Both the position numbers and the translations under genes were made by a program. This document shows positions 14,144 to 22,229 of a DNA stretch of 64,000 nt, piece after piece. How positions within the stretch are numbered: the first letter of the stretch is position 1; every line of letters begins with the position of its first letter. This stretch comes from Fictibacillus arsenicus (lineage in GTDB: Bacteria > Bacillota > Bacilli > Bacillales > Fictibacillaceae). The stretch covers positions 62,001-126,000 of the forward strand of contig NZ_MQMF01000004.1 in assembly GCF_001999465.1 (NCBI RefSeq), read 5' to 3'. The notes under the pieces are model-generated. The model was given only the letters and a program-made list of their open reading frames with translations, searched no databases and was not told where the DNA came from.

Positions 14144-14962
14144 TTAAGCATTCGTTGCAGGCTTTAATGTCTTTTCGTAGTTTGCAAGCCATCGTTCTGT
14201 AAAATTCACTAGTTCCACTTGCGGAATCAGACGGCATTCTGCTAATCCTGCTTTCCCTTTTTTTACTGTGTGACCTGCTTCCTCATATGCATTGCCGATC
14301 TCTTCAAAAAGTTCCTCACGATAAGAAACTTGAGTAAAAGTCTTCCAAACGCGCTGGCCATCCAGATAATATGGTCCTGCGTTCTCTTCTGTTTTTGGGT
14401 TAGGAACACGGTGTTCTGCCAGATGCATCGTCGTATTAGAGTCATAACCCACGCCGATTAAAAGAACGTGGCCACCTAGTTCATACATTTTCCCAAGCGG
14501 TGAATCCTCTCCTAAAGCAAAATCCAGAGTTTGACCGTTTATGATTATTTCTTTATTTTTCCCCCACGCTGCAAAAGATTCAGTAGGGTGATTGCTTCTT
14601 ATCACGCCAGGAAACGTCCGAAAAGCTTCAACAACCGCTCCCATAAAAAAGGTTGGCGTAACTTCCGGATCAAAGGCAGGCATTTCATCTCGGATGACCG
14701 GCCACCATTCTTCAGGTACAGGAGGATTCAGCCAGCCTGCCGGATCTGAGTAATGAGCGGTATGTGCAGGCATCACAAGTGTCCCTTCTTCTGTAAGTAC
14801 GTCCATTAAAGCTTGTACAACTGCAACTGGTCCGCCAACTACCCAGCCTAGCGATTTTAGTGAGGAGTGCACGATTACCGTCATGCCCTTTTTCAAACCA
14901 AGATTGCGGAAATCCTTTGCTAAAGAAGACCTCGTTTTAGGAAAATCTGTTTTTAATTCCAT
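14144..14962 (-). CDS. AAC(3)-family N-acetyltransferase (YokD-like)
   Basis: The 272-residue product fits the AAC(3) family (PF02522): MTVIVHSSLKSLGWVVGG near residue 28, GTLVMPAHT, HPTESFAAWG and GVGYDSNTTMHLAEH with the catalytic His region. Family members acetylate the 3-amino group of aminoglycosides, but chromosomal Bacillus relatives such as YokD may have other substrates, so resistance is not assured. An in-frame start at 15058 lies inside repeat copy C. ATG 14962, with MELKTDFPKTRSSLAKDFRN, fits the family N-terminus. Confidence 0.85.
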   Translation of the reverse strand: MELKTDFPKTRSSLAKDFRNLGLKKGMTVIVHSSLKSLGWVVGGPVAVVQALMDVLTEEGTLVMPAHTAHYSDPAGWLNPPVPEEWWPVIRDEMPAFDPEVTPTFFMGAVVEAFRTFPGVIRSNHPTESFAAWGKNKEIIINGQTLDFALGEDSPLGKMYELGGHVLLIGVGYDSNTTMHLAEHRVPNPKTEENAGPYYLDGQRVWKTFTQVSYREELFEEIGNAYEEAGHTVKKGKAGLAECRLIPQVELVNFTERWLANYEKTLKPATNA

Positions 14963-15044
14963 TCCGTTCACTCTTTTCTTTGGGATCTTTTTTTTAATGA
15001 TTGTTGTTTTAAATATCTTTTTTCCAAAATCTTCATTGAAATAA

Positions 15045-15172
15045 GTTGATTGGAGCATAAGGTGCGAGACTCCTGCGGGATCAGCGGACAGGTGAGACTC
15101 CTAAAGGCGCAAAGCGCGAGGAGGCTCACCGCCCGCCCCGTGGAAAGCGAGCAACCTGTAGCGGAAATCAAC
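15045..15172 (+). repeat. Interspersed structured repeat, copy C
   Basis: This 128-bp element runs from GTTGATTGGAGC to GCGGAAATCAAC. The central arm reads GGTGAGACTCCT...GGCGCaaaGCGC...AGGAGGCTCACC, the same sub-type as copy A. It lies in the divergent gap between the AAC(3)-like gene and fruR. Confidence 0.85.
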
Positions 15173-15263
15173 TGCTTTCAAGCAACACAATGTTTATGAA
15201 AACAGCCCTTTAATATTTTTTTTATTATAACAAGCAATTGGATGAATTTGGTGATGATTATTA

Positions 15264-15300
15264 TTGATTGATTTTGGTTGAATTTGAATGTTTTTGATTG
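15264..15300 (+). promoter_or_regulatory. Probable FruR operator: four 10-bp phased repeats
   Basis: TTGATTG, TTGGTTG, TTGAATG and TTGATTG begin at 15264, 15274, 15284 and 15294, exactly 10 bp apart. DeoR-family sugar repressors bind short tandem direct repeats of this kind, and the site is 63 bp upstream of the fruR start, so autoregulation of the fruRKA operon is likely. Confidence 0.65.
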
Positions 15301-15305
15301 AAAAA

Positions 15306-15319
15306 TGTAAGGGCTTACG
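15306..15319 (+). promoter_or_regulatory. Candidate cre site of the fru operon
   Basis: TGTAAGGGCTTACG differs at two positions from the catabolite-responsive consensus (TGWAANCGNTNWCA). It is nearly palindromic and lies directly after the FruR-type repeats, so CcpA control is plausible but not certain. Confidence 0.4.
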
Positions 15320-15362
15320 TTAAACTGAGGTCAATGAATGAAGATTGTTGGAGGTTTATAAA

Positions 15363-16115
15363 ATGTTAACTCCTGAAAGGCACCGTAAAATTATTGAACG
15401 ATTAGGCGAAAAGCAAGTCGTTACTATACAAGAACTAGTCGAAGCAACATCCTCTTCCGAATCCACAATCCGAAGAGATTTGAGCCAGCTTCAAAAAGAG
15501 AAGAAGCTTAAACGAGTTCACGGCGGCGCTTCTCTTCTGCACCAAAAAAGTGAAGAGCTAAGCATAGTAGAAAAGTCAGCAAGAAATTCTTTGGAAAAAG
15601 AGAGGATCGCAAACTTTGCCGCAATGATCGTGAATGATGGCGACTGTATCTACATCGATGCAGGAACGACAACTCACCTCATGATCCCACATTTAAAGGA
15701 TAAGGCGGTCACAGTGGTAACAAACGGCATTTCTCATCTTGAGGCTTTGACTGAACATCAAATTACGACGTATTTAGTCGGCGGTCTCGTTAAACCAAAA
15801 ACAAAAGCACTTGTCGGCAGCGGAGCACTTAACAGCTTAAGCTCCTACAGGTTCGATAAATGTTTCTTAGGGATAAACGGCATCCACCTTGAGGCAGGAT
15901 TCACTACCCCTGACCCTGAGGAAGCATCAGTAAAACGGATGGCACTTTCTCTTTCGCAAGAAGCTTTTATTCTGGCGGATCACAGCAAGTTTAACGAAGC
16001 ATCGTTCTCGAAAGTTGCTGATTTACATGAAGCTGTCATTTTAACAAACGAAATGGACGAAGACGCTGCTTATGATTTTGAAGATAAAACAGAAATAAGG
16101 GTTGTGACACCATGA
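15363..16115 (+). CDS. fruR: DeoR-family repressor of fructose operon, FruR
   Basis: The 250-residue protein has an N-terminal DeoR helix-turn-helix at about 1-55 (QELVEATSSSESTIRRDLSQ, then KRVHGGA) and a C-terminal sugar-phosphate sensor domain (DAGTTTHLMIPHL, VTNGISHLEALTEH, GINGIHLEAGFTTPD). ATG 15363 follows TTGGAGG by eight bases. Upstream starts lack a site. It overlaps fruK by ATGA, giving the standard fruR-fruK-fruA operon. The expected effector is fructose 1-phosphate. Confidence 0.9.
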   Translation: MLTPERHRKIIERLGEKQVVTIQELVEATSSSESTIRRDLSQLQKEKKLKRVHGGASLLHQKSEELSIVEKSARNSLEKERIANFAAMIVNDGDCIYIDAGTTTHLMIPHLKDKAVTVVTNGISHLEALTEHQITTYLVGGLVKPKTKALVGSGALNSLSSYRFDKCFLGINGIHLEAGFTTPDPEEASVKRMALSLSQEAFILADHSKFNEASFSKVADLHEAVILTNEMDEDAAYDFEDKTEIRVVTP

Positions 16116-17026
16116 TATATACTTGCACACTCAATCCATCCATTGATTACATCGCAAGAGTAAAAGACTTTAAAGAAGGCGATTTGAACCGGACAGAAAC
16201 AGCCCAAATGTACCCTGGCGGAAAAGGAATTAATGTTTCGAGAGTTCTTAAGCGTCTGGGAATTGAAAGTACTGCTCTAGGATATACCGGTGGATTTACG
16301 GGAGAATTCATAAAAGATTTTCTCACAAATGAAACGATTACCCATGATTTCATAACAGTTTCGGATCTTACGAGAATCAACGTAAAACTCAAATCCGAAA
16401 AAGAAACAGAGATTAATGGACTTGGACCAAGTATCTCTTCTTCCAATCAGGAAGAACTGCTTGAAAAGATAAACAGTATGAATGAAGGTGACTTTCTCGT
16501 TTTAGCGGGCAGTATCCCTCCATCTATCACAGAAGATTTTTACGGAGAGATTGCAGAAAAATGCTTTGAAAAAGGTGTAAAAGCAGTTATTGATACAGCA
16601 GGAACCGCACTTTTAAAGACTTTTCATCATAGCCCCTTTTTAATAAAACCTAATCATCACGAGCTGGGCGATCTTTTTCAAACTAAGATTGAAAGTATTG
16701 AAGATGCGGTTTTTTATGGGAAGAAATTGCTGAATGAAGGTGTGGAGAATGTCATCGTTTCCATGGCTGGCGAGGGAGCAATCTTCCTTAATAAACAGCA
16801 CGCTCTTCTTGCTAATGTACCAGCAGCTGGAACTGTAAAAAATTCTGTTGGCGCAGGAGATTCAGTAGTAGCTGGTTTTCTATCACAGATTATCCTGCAT
16901 AACGATGTTCAAACCGCATTTAAGTACGGAGTCGCTTCAGGAAGTGCTACTGCATTTTCTGAGGATCTTTGTACAAAAGACTTAGTTGAAAAATTAAAAA
17001 ATGAAATCTCTATTAAAGAGATATAA
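16112..17026 (+). CDS. fruK: 1-phosphofructokinase FruK
   Basis: This 304-residue PfkB-family kinase phosphorylates fructose 1-phosphate to fructose 1,6-bisphosphate. It shows MIYTCTLNPSIDYIARV at the start, the substrate motif GGKGINVSRVLKRLG (about 37-51), and the C-terminal NSVGAGDSVVAGF with the catalytic Asp. It is coupled to fruR by a four-base overlap and followed closely by fruA. Confidence 0.95.
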   Translation: MIYTCTLNPSIDYIARVKDFKEGDLNRTETAQMYPGGKGINVSRVLKRLGIESTALGYTGGFTGEFIKDFLTNETITHDFITVSDLTRINVKLKSEKETEINGLGPSISSSNQEELLEKINSMNEGDFLVLAGSIPPSITEDFYGEIAEKCFEKGVKAVIDTAGTALLKTFHHSPFLIKPNHHELGDLFQTKIESIEDAVFYGKKLLNEGVENVIVSMAGEGAIFLNKQHALLANVPAAGTVKNSVGAGDSVVAGFLSQIILHNDVQTAFKYGVASGSATAFSEDLCTKDLVEKLKNEISIKEI

Positions 17027-17054
17027 AGCTTTACCTTTTGGGGAGGTAGTTACT

Positions 17055-18932
17055 ATGAAAATCACAGATTTACTTACGAAAGATACTATTATCTTAAACC
17101 TGGACGCCCGTTCGAAAGAGTCAGTGATAAACGAACTTATCGAACAGATGCATGCTGCGGGCAAGTTAAATAATAAAGAAGAGTATAAGAAAGCGATTTT
17201 AGCGCGTGAAAACCAGAGCACAACAGGTATTGGCGAAGGCATCGCAATCCCGCATGCTAAAACAAATGCCGTCAGCCAGCCTGCAATAGTATTCGGCCGT
17301 TCTCAAGATGGTATTGATTATGATTCATTGGATGGTCAGAACGCTCATTTGTTCTTCATGATCGCAGCTTATGAAGGCGCAAACAATGATCACTTAGCCA
17401 CCCTTTCAAGACTATCAAGTTTTTTGATGGACACAGAATTCAGAAAAAAACTCGAAACCGCTGCAACGAAAGAAGAAATTCTGCAGGCTATTGACGCAAA
17501 AGAGAAAGTGATGCAAACAGAAGAAGACCCTATCGTTTCAGCATCACGTCAAAAGATCTTAGCGGTTACCGCTTGCCCGACAGGCATCGCCCACACATAT
17601 ATGGCGGCCGATTCCCTCAAAGCAAAAGCAAAAGAAATGGACGTAAATTTAAAAGTTGAAACAAACGGTTCGAGCGGAATCAAGAATGGCCTGACAAAAA
17701 AAGATATTGAGGAAGCCGACGCGATTATAGTAGCAGCAGATAAGCAGGTAGAAATGGACCGTTTTGACGGAAAGCATGTTATTCAGGTTCCCGTTGCTCA
17801 AGCGATCAGAAAACCAAAGGAGCTAATTCAGCAGGCACTTGATCAAGATGCACCTGTTTATAAAAGCACAGGAACCTCTCGATTAGATGAAAAAAATAAC
17901 ACATCGAAAAGCGGAAGATCAGGATTTTACAAGCATTTAATGAGCGGTGTATCAAACATGCTTCCTTTTGTTGTCGGCGGAGGGATCTTGATTGCCATCT
18001 CATTCATTTTTGGAATAAAAGCCTTTGATCCTAACGATCCTTCCTACCATCCGATCGCTGAAGCGTTGAATACGATTGGCGGCGGGAATGCTTTTGCATT
18101 AATGATTCCTGTACTTGCCGGATTTATCGCGATGAGTATAGCGGACAGACCTGGATTTGCTCCTGGTATGGTCGGCGGTTTCATGGCTGCAACAGGCGGA
18201 GCTGGATTTTTAGGGGGATTGATTGCTGGTTTCTTAGCTGGTTATCTGGTTCTTGGTCTAAAGAAAGCCTTCAGTACATTACCAGGTTCACTAGAAGGCA
18301 TCAAACCTGTTCTTCTATATCCGTTGTTCGGTATACTGCTTACTGGCCTTATTATGATGTACATTGTAATCGAGCCTGTAAAAGCACTGAATGATGCACT
18401 AACAGTATGGCTGAAAGGAATGGGGACTGGAAACCTCGTATTGCTTGGGTTGATCTTAGGTGGAATGATGGCAATTGATATGGGTGGTCCGATCAATAAA
18501 GCTGCCTTTACTTTTGGAATCGCAATGATTGATGCTGGCAACTTTGCGCCTCATGCTGCGATCATGGCTGGTGGAATGGTACCGCCGCTTGGACTTGCCT
18601 TATCAACCACATTATTCAAAAAGAAGTATACGAAAGCTGAAAGAGAAGCCGGTAAGACAAACTACATCATGGGTGCTTCCTTTATAACTGAAGGAGCTAT
18701 TCCCTTTGCAGCTGCCGATCCGGGACGTGTCATACCTGCAGCAATCGCAGGTTCAGCTGTCGCTGGGGCACTTTCCATGATGTTTGGCATCGGGTTGCCT
18801 GCACCGCATGGCGGAGCATTCGTCATTCCGATCGTAAACGGCAATCCTCTTCTGTACGTATTGGCTATTGTAATTGGTGCAGCGGTTACCGCGTTTATCG
18901 CTGGACTTCTAAAGAAAGAAGTTAAAGAATAA
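17055..18932 (+). CDS. fruA: Fructose PTS permease EIIABC FruA
   Basis: The 625-residue protein imports fructose as fructose 1-phosphate. Domains in order are EIIA (about 1-145, active His in GIGEGIAIPHAKT), EIIB (about 165-265, Cys in AVTACPTGIAHTYMAADSL) and EIIC (about 290-620, with GGGNAFALMIPVLAGFIAMS and several membrane spans). An upstream in-frame ATG at 17001 lies in the fruK end. ATG 17055 follows GGGGAGG and was chosen. A terminator follows directly, so fruRKA is a closed operon. Confidence 0.95.
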   Translation: MKITDLLTKDTIILNLDARSKESVINELIEQMHAAGKLNNKEEYKKAILARENQSTTGIGEGIAIPHAKTNAVSQPAIVFGRSQDGIDYDSLDGQNAHLFFMIAAYEGANNDHLATLSRLSSFLMDTEFRKKLETAATKEEILQAIDAKEKVMQTEEDPIVSASRQKILAVTACPTGIAHTYMAADSLKAKAKEMDVNLKVETNGSSGIKNGLTKKDIEEADAIIVAADKQVEMDRFDGKHVIQVPVAQAIRKPKELIQQALDQDAPVYKSTGTSRLDEKNNTSKSGRSGFYKHLMSGVSNMLPFVVGGGILIAISFIFGIKAFDPNDPSYHPIAEALNTIGGGNAFALMIPVLAGFIAMSIADRPGFAPGMVGGFMAATGGAGFLGGLIAGFLAGYLVLGLKKAFSTLPGSLEGIKPVLLYPLFGILLTGLIMMYIVIEPVKALNDALTVWLKGMGTGNLVLLGLILGGMMAIDMGGPINKAAFTFGIAMIDAGNFAPHAAIMAGGMVPPLGLALSTTLFKKKYTKAEREAGKTNYIMGASFITEGAIPFAAADPGRVIPAAIAGSAVAGALSMMFGIGLPAPHGGAFVIPIVNGNPLLYVLAIVIGAAVTAFIAGLLKKEVKE

Positions 18933-18940
18933 AGAACAAA

Positions 18941-18975
18941 AGAGGGTGACTCCGTATCCGGAAACCCTCTTTTTC
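18941..18975 (+). terminator. Terminator of the fruRKA operon
   Basis: AGAGGGT and ACCCTCT pair around a 16-base loop and are followed by TTTTTCTT, eight bases after the fruA stop. Confidence 0.85.
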
Positions 18976-19002
18976 TTATGTGGAGTATTTTTTGGTGGAA
19001 AT

Positions 19003-19165
19003 TTTACGGTACTTGTTCTTTTCTTTATTACACGTTCGCCCAATAGCGATGGAGTTTCACCCTAACTTAAGCACGTTTCGTCCCAAGTAGTCATGGTTTC
19101 GCCCCATCTGCTTTAAGTTTCACCCCATGAAGCTTCATCTTCACCCCAAGCATTATTTCTCGCCT
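19003..19165. repeat. Phased intergenic array 1 (21-bp period)
   Basis: The core TTCRCC or TTCGTC starts at 19035, 19056, 19077, 19098, 19119 and 19140, exactly 21 bp apart each time, while the bases between cores are largely unlike. A header of about 32 bp (19003-19034) with ACTTGT...ACACGT arms precedes the first unit and matches the headers of arrays 6 and 7. The array lies between the fruA and nhaC terminators, in a convergent gap. The frame is interrupted by stops, so coding is unlikely. Confidence 0.85.
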
Positions 19166-19191
19166 AAAAATCCGTGGGAATGGCGAAGAAA

Positions 19192-19229
19192 AAGACTCAA
19201 AAGGCTTCTTTCAAAACCAGTTGAGTCTT
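19192..19229 (-). terminator. Terminator of the nhaC-family gene
   Basis: AAGACTCAA and TTGAGTCTT form a nine-bp stem. On the minus strand it is followed by TTTTTCTTC. Confidence 0.8.
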
Positions 19230-19241
19230 AATAATCTTACT

Positions 19242-20645
19242 TTATGCAGCTGCATGTTCATCTTTATCTGCTTGTGATTTCTTCTGGCCGATGCTCCAGC
19301 CTGTGTACGCGAGCAGCAATGTAAACATTGGTGATAACCATAGGAACAATGCGTATGGGATGTAGTCAATGACTGAGACTCCAAGTGTTGACGCGAAGAA
19401 AGCCCCACTCACACTCCAAGGTACGAGCGGATTCACGAGTGTCCCCCCATCTTCCACTGTTCGTGACAAGTTCTTTAATGGTACACCTGATTTTACGTAT
19501 GCATCTTTTAACGCCTGCCCCGGCAACAGAATCGATAAGTACATCTCGCCTGCAAGCAAGTTTATTCCTACTGAAGAAGCTAATGTTGTTGCAATAAGCT
19601 TCCCTGCTTTTTGCGCTGTATTTTTCACAGCACCAAACAATAGATCAAACAGTCCAAGTGCTTGAATCACTCCGCCTAACCCTAATGCGATGAGCACGAG
19701 TGAAATCGACCACATCATCGACAATAAGCCGCCTTTGTTAACGATGCTGTCTACTGTTCCATTTCCTGTTTCCGTCTGTAAACCGTTCTGCATCACGTTC
19801 ATCACTTTTTGCACAGTCAGATCGGGTATTAAGAAAAATGAAACCGCAATAGAAACGACCACACCTGCTAATAGAATCGGAATGATCGGCAATTTTCTAA
19901 ATGCTAAAACCAGGACAACGATCGGCGAGATCAGAGTTACTGCATGAATCGGAAATTCATTAGAAAGTACGGATTGAATCTGCTGGATTTCCTCAAAATT
20001 AGCGGCTCCCGTTCCTTTTCCACCAAGCACAAAAAATGTTATTGCCGTTAGTATGAATGCGGGCACAGTTGTCCACATCATATGGCGAATGTGTTCGAAC
20101 ATGTTCACACCGACAACACCTGGTGCAAAGTTAGTGGAATCTGATAATGGCGACATCTTATCTCCAAAGCATGCTCCGGAAACAACTGCCCCTGCTGCCA
20201 ATGCTGGATTCACACCTAACACGTGTCCGATTCCCATTAGAGCGACACCAACCGTACCAACCGTTGTAAAAGAACTTCCCGTAAACGATGAAACGATCAC
20301 TGTAATTAGGAGTGCGCTGACAGCGAACCATTCGGGCTGAATGATATCCATACCGTAAAACAGCAGCGTAGGAACTGTTCCGCTCAGCATCCAGCTAGCA
20401 ATGACCAGACCAACCGTTAAAAGAATCATGATCGGCTGAAGACCTGCGATAATTCCGTTAAACATACCCTTTTCGAGGGTTTTCCAGCTGGCTCCAAATG
20501 CCGCACCAACTGCGGACAGTAAGACTAAACAAGCAAGCAATGGAATGTGTGGTTCAACTTTTATAAAAACAAGACTCGTAAACATAACAGCAAAAATCGC
20601 TGCAAATAATACGAGTGCTATCGGTAATGAGATTTGTTTTTTCAT
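19242..20645 (-). CDS. Na+/H+ antiporter, NhaC family
   Basis: The 467-residue protein has about 11-12 membrane segments and the NhaC motifs SSFTGSSFTTVGTVGVALMG (about 126-145), GAVVSGACFGDKMSPLSDST and the late EDGGTLVNPLVPWSV. Members exchange Na+ for H+, but close relatives such as MleN exchange malate and lactate, and the substrate cannot be decided here. ATG 20645 with GGAGAGAT upstream is preferred over an in-frame start at 20675. Confidence 0.85.
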   Translation of the reverse strand: MKKQISLPIALVLFAAIFAVMFTSLVFIKVEPHIPLLACLVLLSAVGAAFGASWKTLEKGMFNGIIAGLQPIMILLTVGLVIASWMLSGTVPTLLFYGMDIIQPEWFAVSALLITVIVSSFTGSSFTTVGTVGVALMGIGHVLGVNPALAAGAVVSGACFGDKMSPLSDSTNFAPGVVGVNMFEHIRHMMWTTVPAFILTAITFFVLGGKGTGAANFEEIQQIQSVLSNEFPIHAVTLISPIVVLVLAFRKLPIIPILLAGVVVSIAVSFFLIPDLTVQKVMNVMQNGLQTETGNGTVDSIVNKGGLLSMMWSISLVLIALGLGGVIQALGLFDLLFGAVKNTAQKAGKLIATTLASSVGINLLAGEMYLSILLPGQALKDAYVKSGVPLKNLSRTVEDGGTLVNPLVPWSVSGAFFASTLGVSVIDYIPYALFLWLSPMFTLLLAYTGWSIGQKKSQADKDEHAAA

Positions 20646-20678
20646 AATGATGATCTCTCCGTTCGTATGAATCATAAG

Positions 20679-20718
20679 TTCACTTACACGCTTAAACGCT
20701 TTTATGCGTTGAAGTGAA
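20679..20718. promoter_or_regulatory. Nested inverted repeats between nhaC and the Nudix gene
   Basis: TTCACTT (20679) pairs with AAGTGAA (20712), and inside it AACGC (20695) pairs with GCGTT (20706). The site lies in the divergent promoter region, 34 bp before the nhaC-family start, so it could be an operator. The regulator is unknown. Confidence 0.4.
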
Positions 20719-20814
20719 TGAGTAACTGTTTTACATACTAACGGACTTTACATATGCTGTCAACACTTTAAGAGTGGTAAATTAAAGTAAAGACTAGTAT
20801 TGGAGGGTGTTCAA

Positions 20815-21285
20815 TTGTATAAAATTCGAAGTTCTGTGAAGGCGTTAATCATACATAATCATCACCTACTCACGATTGAAAAACAAAACGGTGATAATAA
20901 AAAATACATAATGCCCGGCGGCGGACAGGATTTTAATGAAACACTATCAGACGCTGTTGCCCGTGAATGTATGGAGGAACTTGGCGTGAAGGTTGAAGCT
21001 GGCAGGCTTCTGTGGGTGCGAGAGTTTATTAGTAAAAATCACATTTCTGATCAGCTTATGGACAATCAAGGACACATTGTAGAGCATATTTTTGAAGCTT
21101 TTTTGAAGGAGATTCCAGAGAAATTTGAACCGAAGCAGCCTGATTTTACTCAAACAGCAGTTGTTTGGCTGCCGATTGACCAGCTTTCGGATGTTAACTA
21201 CTATCCTAAGGAGATGATCCCGATGATTCAAGGGATAAATAGCGGTAATGGTGCACTTAAGGTGTATGTGGGAGATATAAATTAG
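20815..21285 (+). CDS. Nudix hydrolase
   Basis: The 156-residue protein contains a complete Nudix box: GGQDFNE, then seven residues, then RECMEELGV, with all four catalytic acidic and basic positions present. Such enzymes hydrolyse nucleoside diphosphates linked to a moiety X. The substrate is not predictable. TTG 20815 lies seven bases after TGGAGGG. The longer reading from 20800 would start within that binding site. Confidence 0.85.
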   Translation: MYKIRSSVKALIIHNHHLLTIEKQNGDNKKYIMPGGGQDFNETLSDAVARECMEELGVKVEAGRLLWVREFISKNHISDQLMDNQGHIVEHIFEAFLKEIPEKFEPKQPDFTQTAVVWLPIDQLSDVNYYPKEMIPMIQGINSGNGALKVYVGDIN

Positions 21286-21299
21286 TGGCATAAGATGAT

Positions 21300-21404
21300 G
21301 AATCCGAAAGTTTTGCAGCTGAATCCGAAAGTTTTAGGTGTGAATCCAAAAATTTTGCTCTTCAATCCAGAAATTTCAGGGGTTTATCCACGAGTTTACA
21401 TTTG
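21300..21404. repeat. Phased intergenic array 2 (21-bp period)
   Basis: GAATCC occurs at 21300, 21321 and 21342, with CAATCC at 21363 and TTATCC at 21384, all exactly 21 bp apart. The first two units share GAATCCGAAAGTTTT and later ones decay. It lies between the Nudix gene and the treR terminator, in a convergent gap. Confidence 0.8.
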
Positions 21405-21451
21405 CCGACAATATCCGACACACTCTCACACGCAATAAAACTAACAAAAAA

Positions 21452-21476
21452 GAGCGAGGCATTTATCCCCTCGCTC
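21452..21476 (-). terminator. Terminator of the tre operon
   Basis: GAGCGAGG pairs with CCTCGCTC. On the minus strand the stem is followed by TTTTTTG, 10 bases after the treR stop. Confidence 0.85.
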
Positions 21477-21486
21477 CTTAATACTT

Positions 21487-22203
21487 CTATCTTCCCCGCC
21501 TCGCAAAATCCACAAACCGAAATTTATCTAATCTGTGACGGGACTCCGTATATTGAAATAGGCTCGCATCGTCTAAATACACAAAGTTTTTTACAACAAC
21601 AATGTGCTGAAATCCATCTAGGTCCAGCAAACGTTTATCCTCTTCTGTACATTCAACGACTACGATTTCTTTTTTCGCAAAGCTGATCGTTAATCCCAGC
21701 TCTTTTTCTAAATACGCGTAAATTGATTTTTCACCGATTTCTTTCGACAGCTTCGGAATGTATTTTTTCAAAAAGAAATCCTTGTCCAAAATGATGGTTT
21801 CCCCATCAATTTGTCTCGAACGAATCACTTTCCAAACAAGTTCATTCGAATCAGCCTGAAGCTGCTGCTGCAAAAAGCTGTCTGGCTCAATCAATCCAAA
21901 TTCATGAACGGTAGTAACACTGCTTTTGCCCATCGTTTCAGACAGCTCTTGAAAGCTGACTAACCCCGAAACAGGAAAACTGAACTTGTTCGTCTCAAGG
22001 ACGATCGAACCTTTCCCCCGGATTTTTTGAATAAACCCGTTTTGTGATAAAAGGTTCAGCGCCTTTCTAACCGTCTCTCTTGATGTTTCATAGCGATCTG
22101 CAAGTTCGTGTTCAGATGGAAGCTGGGTGTTAGCCGTAATAATACCTTCTGCAATTTGTGAAGAAAGTTCTTGATAGATTTCTTGAAATTTATTTTTTCG
22201 CAT
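21487..22203 (-). CDS. treR: Trehalose operon repressor TreR (GntR/HutC family)
   Basis: The 238-residue protein has a winged helix at about 1-70 (LPSEHELADRYETSRETVRK, then FIQKIRGKGSIV) and a UbiC/UTRA effector domain ending DKFRFVDFARRGR, as in TreR. It represses the treP-treC-treR operon and is released by trehalose 6-phosphate. GTG 22206 directly precedes ATG 22203, and either could start translation. Two TGTATATACA palindromes upstream of treP are its likely operators. Confidence 0.9.
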   Translation of the reverse strand: MRKNKFQEIYQELSSQIAEGIITANTQLPSEHELADRYETSRETVRKALNLLSQNGFIQKIRGKGSIVLETNKFSFPVSGLVSFQELSETMGKSSVTTVHEFGLIEPDSFLQQQLQADSNELVWKVIRSRQIDGETIILDKDFFLKKYIPKLSKEIGEKSIYAYLEKELGLTISFAKKEIVVVECTEEDKRLLDLDGFQHIVVVKNFVYLDDASLFQYTESRHRLDKFRFVDFARRGR

Positions 22204-22229
22204 CACTATTCACCATGCTTATTGTAGCA

